Shown here piece by piece: positions 8,035 to 15,970 of a stretch of 34,032 bases of DNA; positions within the stretch are counted from its first letter, which is position 1; each line of letters starts with the position of its first letter. Where the stretch lies: assembly GCF_000214135.1 (NCBI RefSeq), contig NZ_AFIE01000039.1, positions 1-34,032 of the forward strand, written 5' to 3'. The notes under the pieces were generated by a model. It saw only the letters and a program-made list of their open reading frames with translations, did not search any database and was not told the origin of the DNA. This DNA comes from Acinetobacter sp. P8-3-8. GTDB taxonomy: Bacteria; Pseudomonadota; Gammaproteobacteria; Pseudomonadales; Moraxellaceae. The translations under genes were made by a program, and so were the position numbers.

Positions 8035-8051
8035 GCAGTTTTACTCCTGAT

Positions 8052-8636
8052 TCATTTGGCGTTATTCATTTGGTGTTGTTTGAATGTTAAAACCATCATG
8101 TTGATTGCAACTAAAATCAGTAAGGTCAGTACCAAAGGTAATTTGATCAATAACATGAAAATGATGGTTAATACGATGGTGAAGTAGGTCAATTTGCTTT
8201 TCATTAAAGGTTTAAGCATTTTAAAGCCAGTCGCAAACAGTAACCCTGCGGCAGCGGCGGCTAGTCCCTGAATGATATGTTGTACGAGTGGAATATTCTG
8301 AAAATTTGCATAAAGCTGATACAGCGAAATAACAATAATAGTTGGAGCAAGCATTAAACCAAAGACAGCACTCATTGCGCCTTTTAGCCCTGCAAAATCA
8401 TAGCCAATTGCAACGGCCATATTGACAATATTACCACCTGGTAGGATCTGACAAACCCCTAATAAATCAGTAAATTGTTCTGATGTTAGCCACTTCTGAT
8501 CTTCTACAATCAAACGATGTGCCAGTGGTAAGACTCCACCGAAGCCCATCAAACCGAGTTTCATAAAGCCTAAAAATAATGTTTTGCAATTGGGGATTTC
8601 CAGTTGTTGCTCCAATAAAATTGCTTCAGTATTCAT
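8052..8636 (-). CDS. chrA: chromate transporter, CHR-domain subunit 1
   Basis: This 194-residue membrane protein has a single CHR domain. The N-terminal motif FMKLGLMGFGGVLPLAH is followed by WLTSEQFTDLLGVCQILPGGN (about 50-70), then VAIGYDFAGLKGA. It is first in the pair, and its partner follows after 17 bp. Its sequence differs clearly from the partner's (PGGN against PGPN), as expected for the two halves of a split transporter rather than a recent duplication. A LysR-type gene is divergent across a 121-bp promoter region. Confidence 0.87.
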   Translation of the reverse strand: MNTEAILLEQQLEIPNCKTLFLGFMKLGLMGFGGVLPLAHRLIVEDQKWLTSEQFTDLLGVCQILPGGNIVNMAVAIGYDFAGLKGAMSAVFGLMLAPTIIVISLYQLYANFQNIPLVQHIIQGLAAAAAGLLFATGFKMLKPLMKSKLTYFTIVLTIIFMLLIKLPLVLTLLILVAINMMVLTFKQHQMNNAK

Positions 8637-8673
8637 TTAGACCTCTTTCAATTGCATTTCCACTTGGCTTGAG

Positions 8674-8734
8674 TTTGATTATCTGCTTGTTGAGATATAA
8701 TGAAAAATGCTATTTTTGCTGTTATCTATATCAA
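8674..8734. promoter_or_regulatory. divergent promoter region between chrA pair and LysR gene
   Basis: Rightward, a perfect TATAAT (8696-8701) lies about 57 bases before the LysR ATG, with a weak -35 (TTTGAT or TTGATT near 8674-8680). Leftward, TTGATA (8734-8729) and TAGCAT (8712-8707) are separated by 16 bases. The two -10 boxes nearly abut and share the imperfect palindrome AAAAATGCTATTTTT (8704-8718). This is where a LysR-type regulator would be expected to bind. Confidence 0.4.
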
Positions 8735-8757
8735 AAAAGTATGCTTAAGGTAGAGTG

Positions 8758-9642
8758 ATGATCGATATTCATAAACTCAAAGCGTTTGTAGCGGTGGTAG
8801 AGGAAAGCAATATTTCTCGTGCAGCTGTGCGACTCAATATGCAACAACCGCCTCTTACAAGAATGATTAAAACTTTAGAAAATGAATTATCGACAGATTT
8901 ATTGAAACGCTTACCACGAGGTGTTGAGGTTACGGAAGCAGGAAAAGCTTTATATCAAGAGGCTTTAACTATCCTTGCACATGCGCAAGCCATTCCAAAA
9001 CGTGTGCAAAATATTTCTATGGGTTTGGAAGGGCAGATCAATATTGGCTTTACCAATTCGGTAGGTTTACATCCTTTTTTACCTGAATTGTTGCGTAATT
9101 TCCGTGAAGCATTTTCTGCGGTTTCAATTCATTTGGAAGAAGATGGAAGCAGTTCGCTGATTGACTCTATTCTGAATGATAAAAATGACATCGTGTTTTT
9201 ACGGAAGCCTGCACCGATTGGTTTTGGGCTGACAAGTTTGCATGTTCTAGATGAACCTCTCATTGTTGCTTTACCGAATAATCATCCTTTGGCAAATCAA
9301 ATAGACGCCATTCATATTCTAGATTTAGAAGCTTATGATTTTGTCCTTTATCGACGTTTAGCAGGGCAAGACTTGTTTGATAATATTTTAGCCAGTTGTT
9401 ATCAGGCTGGGTTTAGTCCCAAAATTGTGCAAGAAGCTCCTCGTTTGACCTCTAGTTTAAATTTGATTGCAGCAGGGATTGGTTTGTCGATTGTACCTGC
9501 GTCTATTCGTGATTTTTGGAATAAGCAAATTGTCTATAAAGATCTAAAAGCAGATACGCCGTGTATTGCCCCGATTTATGCCGTGTATAAACACAATACA
9601 GCCAATATACGTTTGGCACATATACTTCGTTTATTAGCATGA
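8758..9642 (+). CDS. LysR-family transcriptional regulator
   Basis: This protein of about 294 residues has the LysR winged helix-turn-helix at the N-terminus (IHKLKAFVAVVEESNISRAAVRLNMQQPPLTRMIKTLE) and a periplasmic-binding-like effector domain from about residue 90. I choose the ATG at 8758 over the in-frame GTG at 8755 because AAGG at 8747-8750 is well spaced for it. It is divergent from the split chromate transporter genes and probably controls them. The helix residues (QQPPLTRMIKTLE) resemble the BenM/CatM-like subgroup common in Acinetobacter, but the effector cannot be told. Confidence 0.9.
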   Translation: MIDIHKLKAFVAVVEESNISRAAVRLNMQQPPLTRMIKTLENELSTDLLKRLPRGVEVTEAGKALYQEALTILAHAQAIPKRVQNISMGLEGQINIGFTNSVGLHPFLPELLRNFREAFSAVSIHLEEDGSSSLIDSILNDKNDIVFLRKPAPIGFGLTSLHVLDEPLIVALPNNHPLANQIDAIHILDLEAYDFVLYRRLAGQDLFDNILASCYQAGFSPKIVQEAPRLTSSLNLIAAGIGLSIVPASIRDFWNKQIVYKDLKADTPCIAPIYAVYKHNTANIRLAHILRLLA

Positions 9643-9926
9643 TGCTATCAGTTCAAGAGATTTAGATTTCTGTATTTTTTATTAAAAAATATACAATTCA
9701 GCTTGCTTTGGCTTAATTGTTGCTGTTATTTATAACAGATTGATTTTCAATTTATTTAGCTAAGTTAAGAGCAGTAATTTAAGCTTGATTAGTCAATCAT
9801 AATTAAATGGTTGTTCAAATTTAATGATGTGAAAAATTGCATTTTCGCAACAGATTAAATTTGCTTAAAAGTACAAGATTGAAAATTAACTTCATACGTT
9901 TAAAAATTAAAATAGAGGATAGATCT

Positions 9927-11999
9927 TTGAAACTCGGATTCATAAAAAGTGTTTTAGCAATAGCAATCATGTCTGCATCTGCGTCACTATGGGCAACAAC
10001 GGCAGTACAGCCTGTACAAACCGCATCATCGGCAGAACAAGTTCAAAAAAAATCAGGTATAGAAAAACAATATTTTGACTCAAGTATCAGTGAAAAAGAT
10101 GATTTTTATGACCATGTAAATGGATTATGGTTAAAAAATACCGCAATTCCTGCTGATAAATCACGTTGGGGAACGTTTGATATTTTACATGAAGCATCAG
10201 TAGATCAGTTGCATGATATTGTTGATGAGTTATCCAAACAAAAATCGGCAGAAGGAAGTGCTGAACAAAAAGTAGCAAATTTATATGCCAATTTTATGGA
10301 TGAAAAAAATATTGAAGCATTGGGAATAAAGCCAATCCAAACTGAAATTTCAAATGTTGATGCATTAAAAAATAAACAACAATTGGCACAATTGGCAGCG
10401 CATTTTTCTAGAATTGGTGTTACCAGTCCATTTGATGTCGGTATTGAACAGGACATGAAAGATGCTACGCAAATGCGTGCTGTAATTGGGCAAAGTGGTT
10501 TAGGTCTTCCAGATCGTGATTATTACTTAAAAGATGATGCAAAATTCAAAAAAATCCGTTCGCAATATGTCGCTTATATTGAAAAAACCTTAATACTGGC
10601 AGGTGACAAACAGGCATCACAACATGCTAAAGATATTTTAAAACTAGAAACTCAAATCGCAAAAGCGCAATGGAGCAATGTCCAAAATCGTGATGTGCAG
10701 AAACTCTATAACATTTACAAAACAGAAGACTTAGCCAAACTGAGTCCAAAAACGAATTGGCAAGCTTATCTACAAGGGCTTGGTTTAACCGATAAGATTC
10801 AAGACATTCAAGTGGTTCAACCAAGCTATTTTAAAGCGCTTAGTTCAATTGTAGAAAACAACAGTTTAGATACATGGAAAGCTTATTATAAATTTCACTT
10901 AGTCAGTGATTTTTCACCTTTACTCAGTCAAGCTTTTGTCGATAACAGCTTTAATTTTTATAGTTATCAGCTTAGAGAAGTGAAAGAACAAAAACCACGT
11001 TGGAAACGTGGGGTACAGCTTGTTGATGGTACTCTCGGTGAAAGCTTAGGTCAGATTTATGTGAAAAAGCATTTTTCTGCTGAGAAAAAGCAGCGCATGG
11101 AACAACTGGTTCAAAACTTAATGAAGGCTTATCAACAAAGTATTGATGATTTGGATTGGATGAGTCCAGCGACCAAGGTTGAGGCACAAAAGAAATTAGC
11201 CAGTTTTGCTGTAAAAATTGGCTATCCAAATAAATGGCGAGATTATTCAGCTTTAGAGATTAAAAATAATGATTTAGTTGGAAATGTCATCCGTTCACGT
11301 GAGTTTGAACATCAATATGCATTAAATAAATTGGGTAAACCCGTGGATCGTGATGAATGGGGGATGACACCTCAAACCATCAACGCATATTACAATGCAC
11401 CTCTAAACGAAATCGTTTTCCCTGCTGCTATTTTACAACCGCCATTTTTTGACATGGATGCGGATGATGCTACGAACTACGGGGCAATCGGTGCGATTAT
11501 TGGTCATGAAATCAGCCATGGTTTTGATGACCAAGGTAGCGAGTTTGATGATGTAGGTAATATGAAAAACTGGTGGACAGACGAAGATCGTAAGAAATTT
11601 AAAGAGAAGACAGCGGTTCTAGTGCAACAGTACAGCGCTTATGAGCCTGTAAAGGGCTACCATGTCGATGGTGAACTAACTTTAGGTGAAAATATTGCTG
11701 ATAACTCAGGACTTGCGATTGCTTATAAAGCTTATGAATTGTCTTTAAACGGTAAACCTGCACCAGTTTTAGACGGCTTTACAGGTGAGCAACGTTTTTA
11801 CTTAGGCTGGGCTCAAGCATGGCGCTCAAAAATTACAGATGCATTGCAAATTGAATACATTAAAAGAGATACACATTCTCCTGATAAAGTTCGTGGCAAT
11901 GCGACATTGCTGAATCAAGCGCCGTTTTATGATGCTTTTAAAATAAAACAAGGCGATAAAATGTATTTACCAGCCAATAAACGCGTCACAATCTGGTAA
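9927..11999 (+). CDS. M13-family (neprilysin/PepO-like) zinc metallopeptidase
   Basis: This exported endopeptidase of about 690 residues is in the M13 family. The zinc motif HEISH lies at about residues 527-531, the third ligand Glu at about 588 in GENIADNSG, and the substrate-binding NAYYN at 486-490. The C-terminus ends in the usual RVTIW-type hydrophobic sequence. The frame is open back to a TTG at 9837, but I choose the TTG at 9927. AGAGGAT lies 7 bases before it, and translation from there gives a clean signal peptide (MKLGFIKSVLAIAIMSASASLWA). The enzyme should act in the periplasm or at the outer surface on short peptides; its natural substrates are unknown. It is monocistronic, with a terminator 29 bases after the stop. 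Confidence 0.92.
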   Translation: MKLGFIKSVLAIAIMSASASLWATTAVQPVQTASSAEQVQKKSGIEKQYFDSSISEKDDFYDHVNGLWLKNTAIPADKSRWGTFDILHEASVDQLHDIVDELSKQKSAEGSAEQKVANLYANFMDEKNIEALGIKPIQTEISNVDALKNKQQLAQLAAHFSRIGVTSPFDVGIEQDMKDATQMRAVIGQSGLGLPDRDYYLKDDAKFKKIRSQYVAYIEKTLILAGDKQASQHAKDILKLETQIAKAQWSNVQNRDVQKLYNIYKTEDLAKLSPKTNWQAYLQGLGLTDKIQDIQVVQPSYFKALSSIVENNSLDTWKAYYKFHLVSDFSPLLSQAFVDNSFNFYSYQLREVKEQKPRWKRGVQLVDGTLGESLGQIYVKKHFSAEKKQRMEQLVQNLMKAYQQSIDDLDWMSPATKVEAQKKLASFAVKIGYPNKWRDYSALEIKNNDLVGNVIRSREFEHQYALNKLGKPVDRDEWGMTPQTINAYYNAPLNEIVFPAAILQPPFFDMDADDATNYGAIGAIIGHEISHGFDDQGSEFDDVGNMKNWWTDEDRKKFKEKTAVLVQQYSAYEPVKGYHVDGELTLGENIADNSGLAIAYKAYELSLNGKPAPVLDGFTGEQRFYLGWAQAWRSKITDALQIEYIKRDTHSPDKVRGNATLLNQAPFYDAFKIKQGDKMYLPANKRVTIW

Positions 12000-12028
12000 G
12001 CGATTTAGTTTCTGATTCATTCTTTTTT

Positions 12029-12063
12029 ACCGAATTTTAGCTCAGGTTAAAATTCGGTTTTTT
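12029..12063 (+). terminator. rho-independent terminator after the M13 peptidase gene
   Basis: A perfect 11-bp stem (ACCGAATTTTA / TAAAATTCGGT) with an 8-base loop is followed by a run of T. Confidence 0.88.
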
Positions 12064-12269
12064 ATTTATCAGCATTATCATCGTTTAAAAAACACAACTT
12101 AGATTTTAGTATTTTTAACTTTGTTTAATTGAACCACGAATTGTGGTGATTTATGTGCTATTGTCGATATTTAATTTTGATAAATGGATAATAAAATCAA
12201 TATATTAAGTTTGTTATTTTGGTCGATTTCATATATTTTCATTTAAAAAATATAATTGAGAATTGTGAA

Positions 12270-13244
12270 GTGAATTTCAAAACATTGCTGTTGTTGGGTG
12301 GGGTTGGTTTTGTTTTGCATGGCTGCGCCAGTATGAATGGATTAACAGCAGAATCATTTAATCAGTACACTTCGCCTCAAGAAGTGATTGATAAAAAGAA
12401 TATCAATGACAATAACAGTTCAGGGAAAGAATATGTCTATTATTGGGGACCGCAGCAAGGCGAGAAGGAAATTCAATCTTTATTACCTAAGCAGTATTTA
12501 AGTCGTTTCTGTGTAGCCAAAGGTGGAAAATTTGCGTTGGTACAAAAAAGTTCAATGAGCTTAGTGAAAGATATTTGGTCAAAAAAATTACTCAATACCT
12601 ATAGCAGTGTGAAACAAGGCATCGGGGCATATCAATGTAAGCAAACAGATGGTCAATATTGGTATGTATCGATTGAACCTATTTCCGAACGTAAGTTAGA
12701 TCATACGGAAACACGAGTGGTTTATTTACAAACCAAGCTTGTGTCTTTGGATGATGTAAAAAAACTGAATGCTAAAACGGTTACGACCCAAGTGACAGCA
12801 GAGAAAAAAACGAATGTAAATAATTCTAAGAATACAATTGCAAGTAAAACGCCACCTGTAAAAGTGGTTGAAGAAAAAAAACCTATTGTTGCACCTATTG
12901 AAGAGGAAAAAGAGAAGCCTCAAGCTGAGAAAGTTGTATTGTCACCGCAACTTCAACAGATGCAATTGTATGCTTCTGCACGTAAAGATTTAGGGCGAGG
13001 GCAGAACCAAATCAACGCATGTAACAATGCCGAACGAGCGTATGGTTATGGACGTTTACGTGGTGCAAGTGGAATCAATGTCTATGCAGAGTCAGGTGTT
13101 TTGGTTGCAAAATGTTTAACCAGTGTGCCGAGTTATAGCCGTCGTTTTTCCAATCCGCAAGATCGGGCTAAGCGTATTTTACAAAATCTATCCACCAATC
13201 AGAATCATGCTGTCGCCAAATATATGCTTAAACAGATGAATTAA
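12270..13244 (+). CDS. putative lipoprotein
   Basis: Translation from GTG 12270 gives about 324 residues beginning MNFKTLLLLGGVGFVLHGCASMNG, a short signal peptide ending in a lipobox-like L-H-G-C. His at -2 is unusual. The open frame extends upstream to a TTG at 12219, but that would bury the signal. The mature protein has a folded N-terminal half (about 35-170, with paired Cys in SRFCVAKGGKF and AYQCKQTDG). A low-complexity Lys/Pro/Glu/Val linker (about 180-240) spans the periplasm, and a C-terminal region has two further Cys (INACNNAERAYGYGR and VAKCLTS). I do not recognise the family. It stands alone between a terminator and the next exported protein. Confidence 0.7.
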   Translation: MNFKTLLLLGGVGFVLHGCASMNGLTAESFNQYTSPQEVIDKKNINDNNSSGKEYVYYWGPQQGEKEIQSLLPKQYLSRFCVAKGGKFALVQKSSMSLVKDIWSKKLLNTYSSVKQGIGAYQCKQTDGQYWYVSIEPISERKLDHTETRVVYLQTKLVSLDDVKKLNAKTVTTQVTAEKKTNVNNSKNTIASKTPPVKVVEEKKPIVAPIEEEKEKPQAEKVVLSPQLQQMQLYASARKDLGRGQNQINACNNAERAYGYGRLRGASGINVYAESGVLVAKCLTSVPSYSRRFSNPQDRAKRILQNLSTNQNHAVAKYMLKQMN

Positions 13245-13427
13245 TGATTTATGTCATTGTATTTAAAAGTAAATGATGAGTGACCAGTAGCCATTTTATT
13301 GTACTGGTCTAAATTTATATGCTTTTATTTATATTGGAATCATGGAGATTCGTTTACAGAGTCATAACAGGTGATTCATCTGGTTTCATGATACAAAGAA
13401 AATAATTTTTGAATTAGAAGTTCGCCT

Positions 13428-13946
13428 ATGACACGCTCAGCTTTTTCGCCTATTGGTCAGCGATTTTCTCGTGGCGTACAGTCTGTCTGTATCGCTGTGG
13501 CTTTGCTTGGAACAACGCAGTTTGCGACAGCAGGGCAAACAGTAGATCAACTCAGTGACTGCTTGGTTAAGGCCACGACAGCAACAGATAAAACCACAGT
13601 GTTGCAATGGACTTTTTCTGCTTTATCAACGCATCCTGATTTAAAAGCTTTTAGTAATATTACAGATCAACAACGAGATCAGTTAGATCAAAAGTTTGCT
13701 CAGGTTTTACAGCGTGTGATTGTGGAGCAATGTGCGACTCAAACCAAAGCGGTGATTCAGGCTGAAGGGTTACAGGCGGTCGGTGATAGTTTTCAGGAGC
13801 TAGGACGTAGCACAGGTGAAAATATTATTCAGAATCCGCAAGTGAAACAGCAGTTACAGGGTGTGATTCGTTATGTGGATTTGAATAAATTGGTCACGAC
13901 TTTTTTAACCCCTGATATTTTTAATAAATTGGGTATTACTCGATAA
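13428..13946 (+). CDS. small secreted hypothetical protein (gene A)
   Basis: This 172-residue protein has an N-terminal export signal: Arg-containing n-region, then VCIAVALLGTTQFATA with a likely cut after about residue 35. The mature part is helical and Gln-rich with two Cys (SDCLVKA, EQCATQ) that may form a disulfide. The family is not recognised. Its 3' end (13878-13925) is repeated as a fragment at 15642-15688, downstream of the toxin gene, which shows a past duplication. It converges on gene B and shares a terminator with it. Confidence 0.7.
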   Translation: MTRSAFSPIGQRFSRGVQSVCIAVALLGTTQFATAGQTVDQLSDCLVKATTATDKTTVLQWTFSALSTHPDLKAFSNITDQQRDQLDQKFAQVLQRVIVEQCATQTKAVIQAEGLQAVGDSFQELGRSTGENIIQNPQVKQQLQGVIRYVDLNKLVTTFLTPDIFNKLGITR

Positions 13947-13964
13947 TTTTTGATACTGCTTTAC

Positions 13965-14005
13965 ACAAAACCCTCTCCTTGATTTAGTTGAGGGTTTTGT
14001 TTTTT
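13965..14005. terminator. terminator between convergent genes A and B
   Basis: A perfect 11-bp stem (ACAAAACCCTC / GAGGGTTTTGT) with a 14-base loop is followed by a T-run on the plus strand. The A-run on the left side is shorter, so it serves gene A best and possibly gene B too. Confidence 0.85.
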
Positions 14006-14016
14006 ATTTTTCTTTA

Positions 14017-14808
14017 TCAATGTGTTGCATTATAAAAATTTAAAATCGGGGTTGCTAAGTTTTGATTAGCTTTGTCTAAAGTAAGGTGAATATTCACAAA
14101 GTTAAAATCGCCGTCATCTCTATATTTGGCAATACCATGTGCCTTGTTATTCAAGTTTGGAATTTGATAACTAAAAAATGCAGTGGTTTTAGAGGGATAA
14201 ACTAACTTGAGTTTTTTATTGAGATCTTTATAACCGCCATATTCATTATCAAGGCTTTGTTTTAATAAGTCTGGAAAATACAAGGTTGCATTCGGTAAGC
14301 CACAACCCACACAGAACGATGAGTCATAGGCTGTAATCGCTTCTTTTTGATTTGGGCTCATCATCAGAACTGAGCTTGTACCATTGGCGCCTGTTGCCGC
14401 TGAGATATCTGTCCAATGTCTTGGAACAAGGATATAACCAAGACTTGGAATTGCAACGAGTTTGAGTTTTTCAGCCTGTCTGGGATCAAGTTTAAAATTG
14501 AAGGAACAATTACTTTTTGTACAAGGCTCAGTATTTTTAAGCAAACCATCTTCAGCAGGGTTTTCTACCGTTACGCCGTATGCAGGAATTTTGACTTGGT
14601 TGGAAAATGTTGCCTGTCCAATAGGATAGAGTTGATTGGCTTTGTTTCTTTGCGCTTGTGTATTTGAAAATTGTGGAAAAGTTGGTTTAAAGGTTTCTAC
14701 GTTTTGGGCATGTGTAATTGGTGTGAATACAGCTAAGGGTAGAATAAGATTGAATATTTGCTTTTTCCTTTTTAGAATGCGCTGACTTTGATGGTATAAA
14801 AATAACAT
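14017..14808 (-). CDS. secreted DUF4850-like protein (gene B)
   Basis: The reading frame begins at 14916, but the upstream residues look non-coding and a signal peptide (IFNLILPLAVFTPITHAQ) follows the ATG at 14808, which I prefer (about 263 residues). The mature protein has the order AYGVTVENP near its start, a small Cys pair (PCTKSNCSF), then GYILVPRHWTDISAATGANGT, DSSFCVGCGLPN with a CxxC, and a C-terminal YRDDGDFNFVNIHLTL. This resembles the DUF4850 family of exported proteins of unknown role, recalled by pattern and not searched. A frameshifted, C-terminally truncated copy lies at 15950-16338. Confidence 0.7.
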   Translation of the reverse strand: MLFLYHQSQRILKRKKQIFNLILPLAVFTPITHAQNVETFKPTFPQFSNTQAQRNKANQLYPIGQATFSNQVKIPAYGVTVENPAEDGLLKNTEPCTKSNCSFNFKLDPRQAEKLKLVAIPSLGYILVPRHWTDISAATGANGTSSVLMMSPNQKEAITAYDSSFCVGCGLPNATLYFPDLLKQSLDNEYGGYKDLNKKLKLVYPSKTTAFFSYQIPNLNNKAHGIAKYRDDGDFNFVNIHLTLDKANQNLATPILNFYNATH

Positions 14809-14929
14809 ATTGGTGAAGTTTGGAGATATGAAATTTATTAAAAGCCAGATGTAGACTTGAATAATATGATTTGTTAAGTGGATTAAGAGGGCAGTGATTA
14901 TTTCACTCTTATTCACGAACTAAAATAAA

Positions 14930-14957
14930 TTGCTAAAAAACAATTTATACGTATAAT
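14930..14957 (+). promoter_or_regulatory. promoter of the toxin-antitoxin operon
   Basis: TTGCTA (14930-14935), a 16-base spacer and a perfect TATAAT (14952-14957) lie 30 bases before the antitoxin ATG. AGGAG at 14976-14980 is the ribosome binding site. The -10 box is overlapped by the first operator box. Confidence 0.6.
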
Positions 14958-14976
14958 TAATTATATGATACGTATA
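14946..14976. promoter_or_regulatory. paired ATACGTAT boxes, candidate antitoxin operator
   Basis: TATACGTATA (14946-14955) and GATACGTATA (14967-14976) each contain the palindrome ATACGTAT. Their 21-bp spacing is two helical turns, so two dimers could bind the same face. One overlaps the -10 box and the other the start-site region, as expected for autorepression by the antitoxin or the complex. Confidence 0.55.
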
Positions 14977-14987
14977 GGAGTATACTC

Positions 14988-15239
14988 ATGCAAGCGAAGT
15001 TAACGCTCTCGATTGATAAAAATGTAATTGAACGAGCAAAGCATTATGCACAGCAACATCAGCAAAGTGTTTCTAGTTTGGTTGAGGCTTATTTAGATCG
15101 TATCTCAGCTCAAGCGAATAGGGCAAATGAGATCCAAGCTCCAATTACAGAACATTTAATTGGGATGTTCGCTGCACAGGACAATGGTCGGGATTATAAA
15201 GAATTACTTGCAGATATACGTATGGAAAAGCATCTATGA
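14988..15239 (+). CDS. DUF6364-type antitoxin of a PIN toxin
   Basis: This 83-residue protein begins QAKLTLSIDKNVIERAKHYAQQHQQSVSSLVEAYL, a ribbon-helix-helix-like DNA-binding pattern of the DUF6364 antitoxin group. The C-terminal part (about 45-83) is acidic and probably wraps the toxin. The stop overlaps the toxin start by 4 bp (ATGA), so translation is coupled. AGGAG is well placed before the ATG. It should neutralise the PIN toxin and repress the operon through the palindromes just upstream. Confidence 0.88.
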   Translation: MQAKLTLSIDKNVIERAKHYAQQHQQSVSSLVEAYLDRISAQANRANEIQAPITEHLIGMFAAQDNGRDYKELLADIRMEKHL

Positions 15240-15643
15240 GTGAGCGTATTTTTGTTGATTCTGATGTGATTTTAGATGTTGCTTTAGCACGTCAGCCCTT
15301 TGTTGAGGCTAGTCAACAGGTTTTAGCTTTATGCGAGAATGGTGCTTTTACAGGTTGTATTTCTTCCAACAGTGTCGCCAATATTTACTATATTTTGCGT
15401 AAGTTGGGTGGGGATGAGAAAGCCCGTATATTTATTAAACAGCTTCTAAAATTTTTAGTCATTATTCCTGTTGATCATGTAGGAATGAGCAAAGCTTTAG
15501 ATTCTAAATTTACTGACTTTGAAGATGCTATTCAGCATTTCGCAGCTTTAAGTTTCTGCTGTACTGCGATTGTTACTCGAAATGTTCAGGATTATAAGTT
15601 TGCTGAGTTGAATGTGGTGTTGCCGAGTGTTTTTGTGGGGTGA
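15236..15643 (+). CDS. PIN-domain ribonuclease toxin
   Basis: This 135-residue PIN-domain protein has the metal-binding acidic residues in the usual order: Asp in FVDSDVILD (about residue 8), a polar segment SSNSVANIYY (about 43-52), Asp/Glu in FTDFEDAIQH (about 101-110), and the C-terminal IVTRNVQDY. Such VapC-like toxins cut RNA, often tRNA or rRNA, until the antitoxin blocks them. It overlaps the antitoxin gene by 4 bp. Its stop codon lies exactly where a fragment of gene A (A') begins, so the module's right border coincides with a rearrangement junction. Confidence 0.9.
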   Translation: MSERIFVDSDVILDVALARQPFVEASQQVLALCENGAFTGCISSNSVANIYYILRKLGGDEKARIFIKQLLKFLVIIPVDHVGMSKALDSKFTDFEDAIQHFAALSFCCTAIVTRNVQDYKFAELNVVLPSVFVG

Positions 15644-15688
15644 TTTAAATAAATTGGTCACGACTTTTTAATGCCTGATATTTTAGGA
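15642..15688 (+). pseudogene. 3' fragment of gene A (A')
   Basis: Bases 15642-15663 match the gene A segment at 13878-13900 almost perfectly (GATTT.AATAAATTGGTCACGAC), and similarity continues through CCTGATATTTT with small indels. No open frame remains. It starts at the toxin stop codon. It is a remnant of a duplicated A-B locus. Confidence 0.75.
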
Positions 15689-15709
15689 AAGTTTAGGCTT
15701 TTGGACACC

Positions 15710-15970
15710 CCCTTACCCACAAATATTTCTAGATAAATATCAATATCTTGCATATTTATTTTTGAGATACTCATAAACATCATGGGTTTAAGTTGCTGTT
15801 GTAACATAGCATTTTCGCCCAAAAATGTATTTTTCACAGCTCATTGCATGGAATTTTGTATTATTTGGGCTAAAAAATCAAAAATACAGCTTAAATTTCA
15901 TTTTCCTTCCCATAGTAAATTTTAAACTTACACGTTTTATATCATGTACTTAAAGACTTATGGGTAAGGG
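15710..15970. mobile_element. candidate small inverted-repeat (MITE-like) element
   Basis: The left end (15710-15728) and the reverse complement of the right end (15952-15970) match at 16 of 19 bases, starting with ten identical bases CCCTTACCCA. The enclosed 223 bases have no ORF. They carry an internal GCCCAAA/TTTGGGC inverted repeat. The segment sits where gene B' loses its C-terminal part. No target-site duplication is obvious, and the exact outer ends are uncertain because CCCTTACCC also reads through the end of B'. It may be a MITE or a deleted insertion sequence. Confidence 0.45.

Noticed and set aside
9837-9926. N-terminal 30 residues of the M13 peptidase frame upstream of TTG 9927
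   Set aside because: The stretch is a Lys/Arg/Leu-rich read-through of A+T-rich DNA without a ribosome binding site. The downstream TTG has AGAGGAT at ideal spacing and starts a clean signal peptide.
14809-14916. N-terminal extension of gene B upstream of ATG 14808
   Set aside because: The extension is not preserved in the B' copy beyond about 16338 and would place the signal peptide internally, so it is probably not translated.
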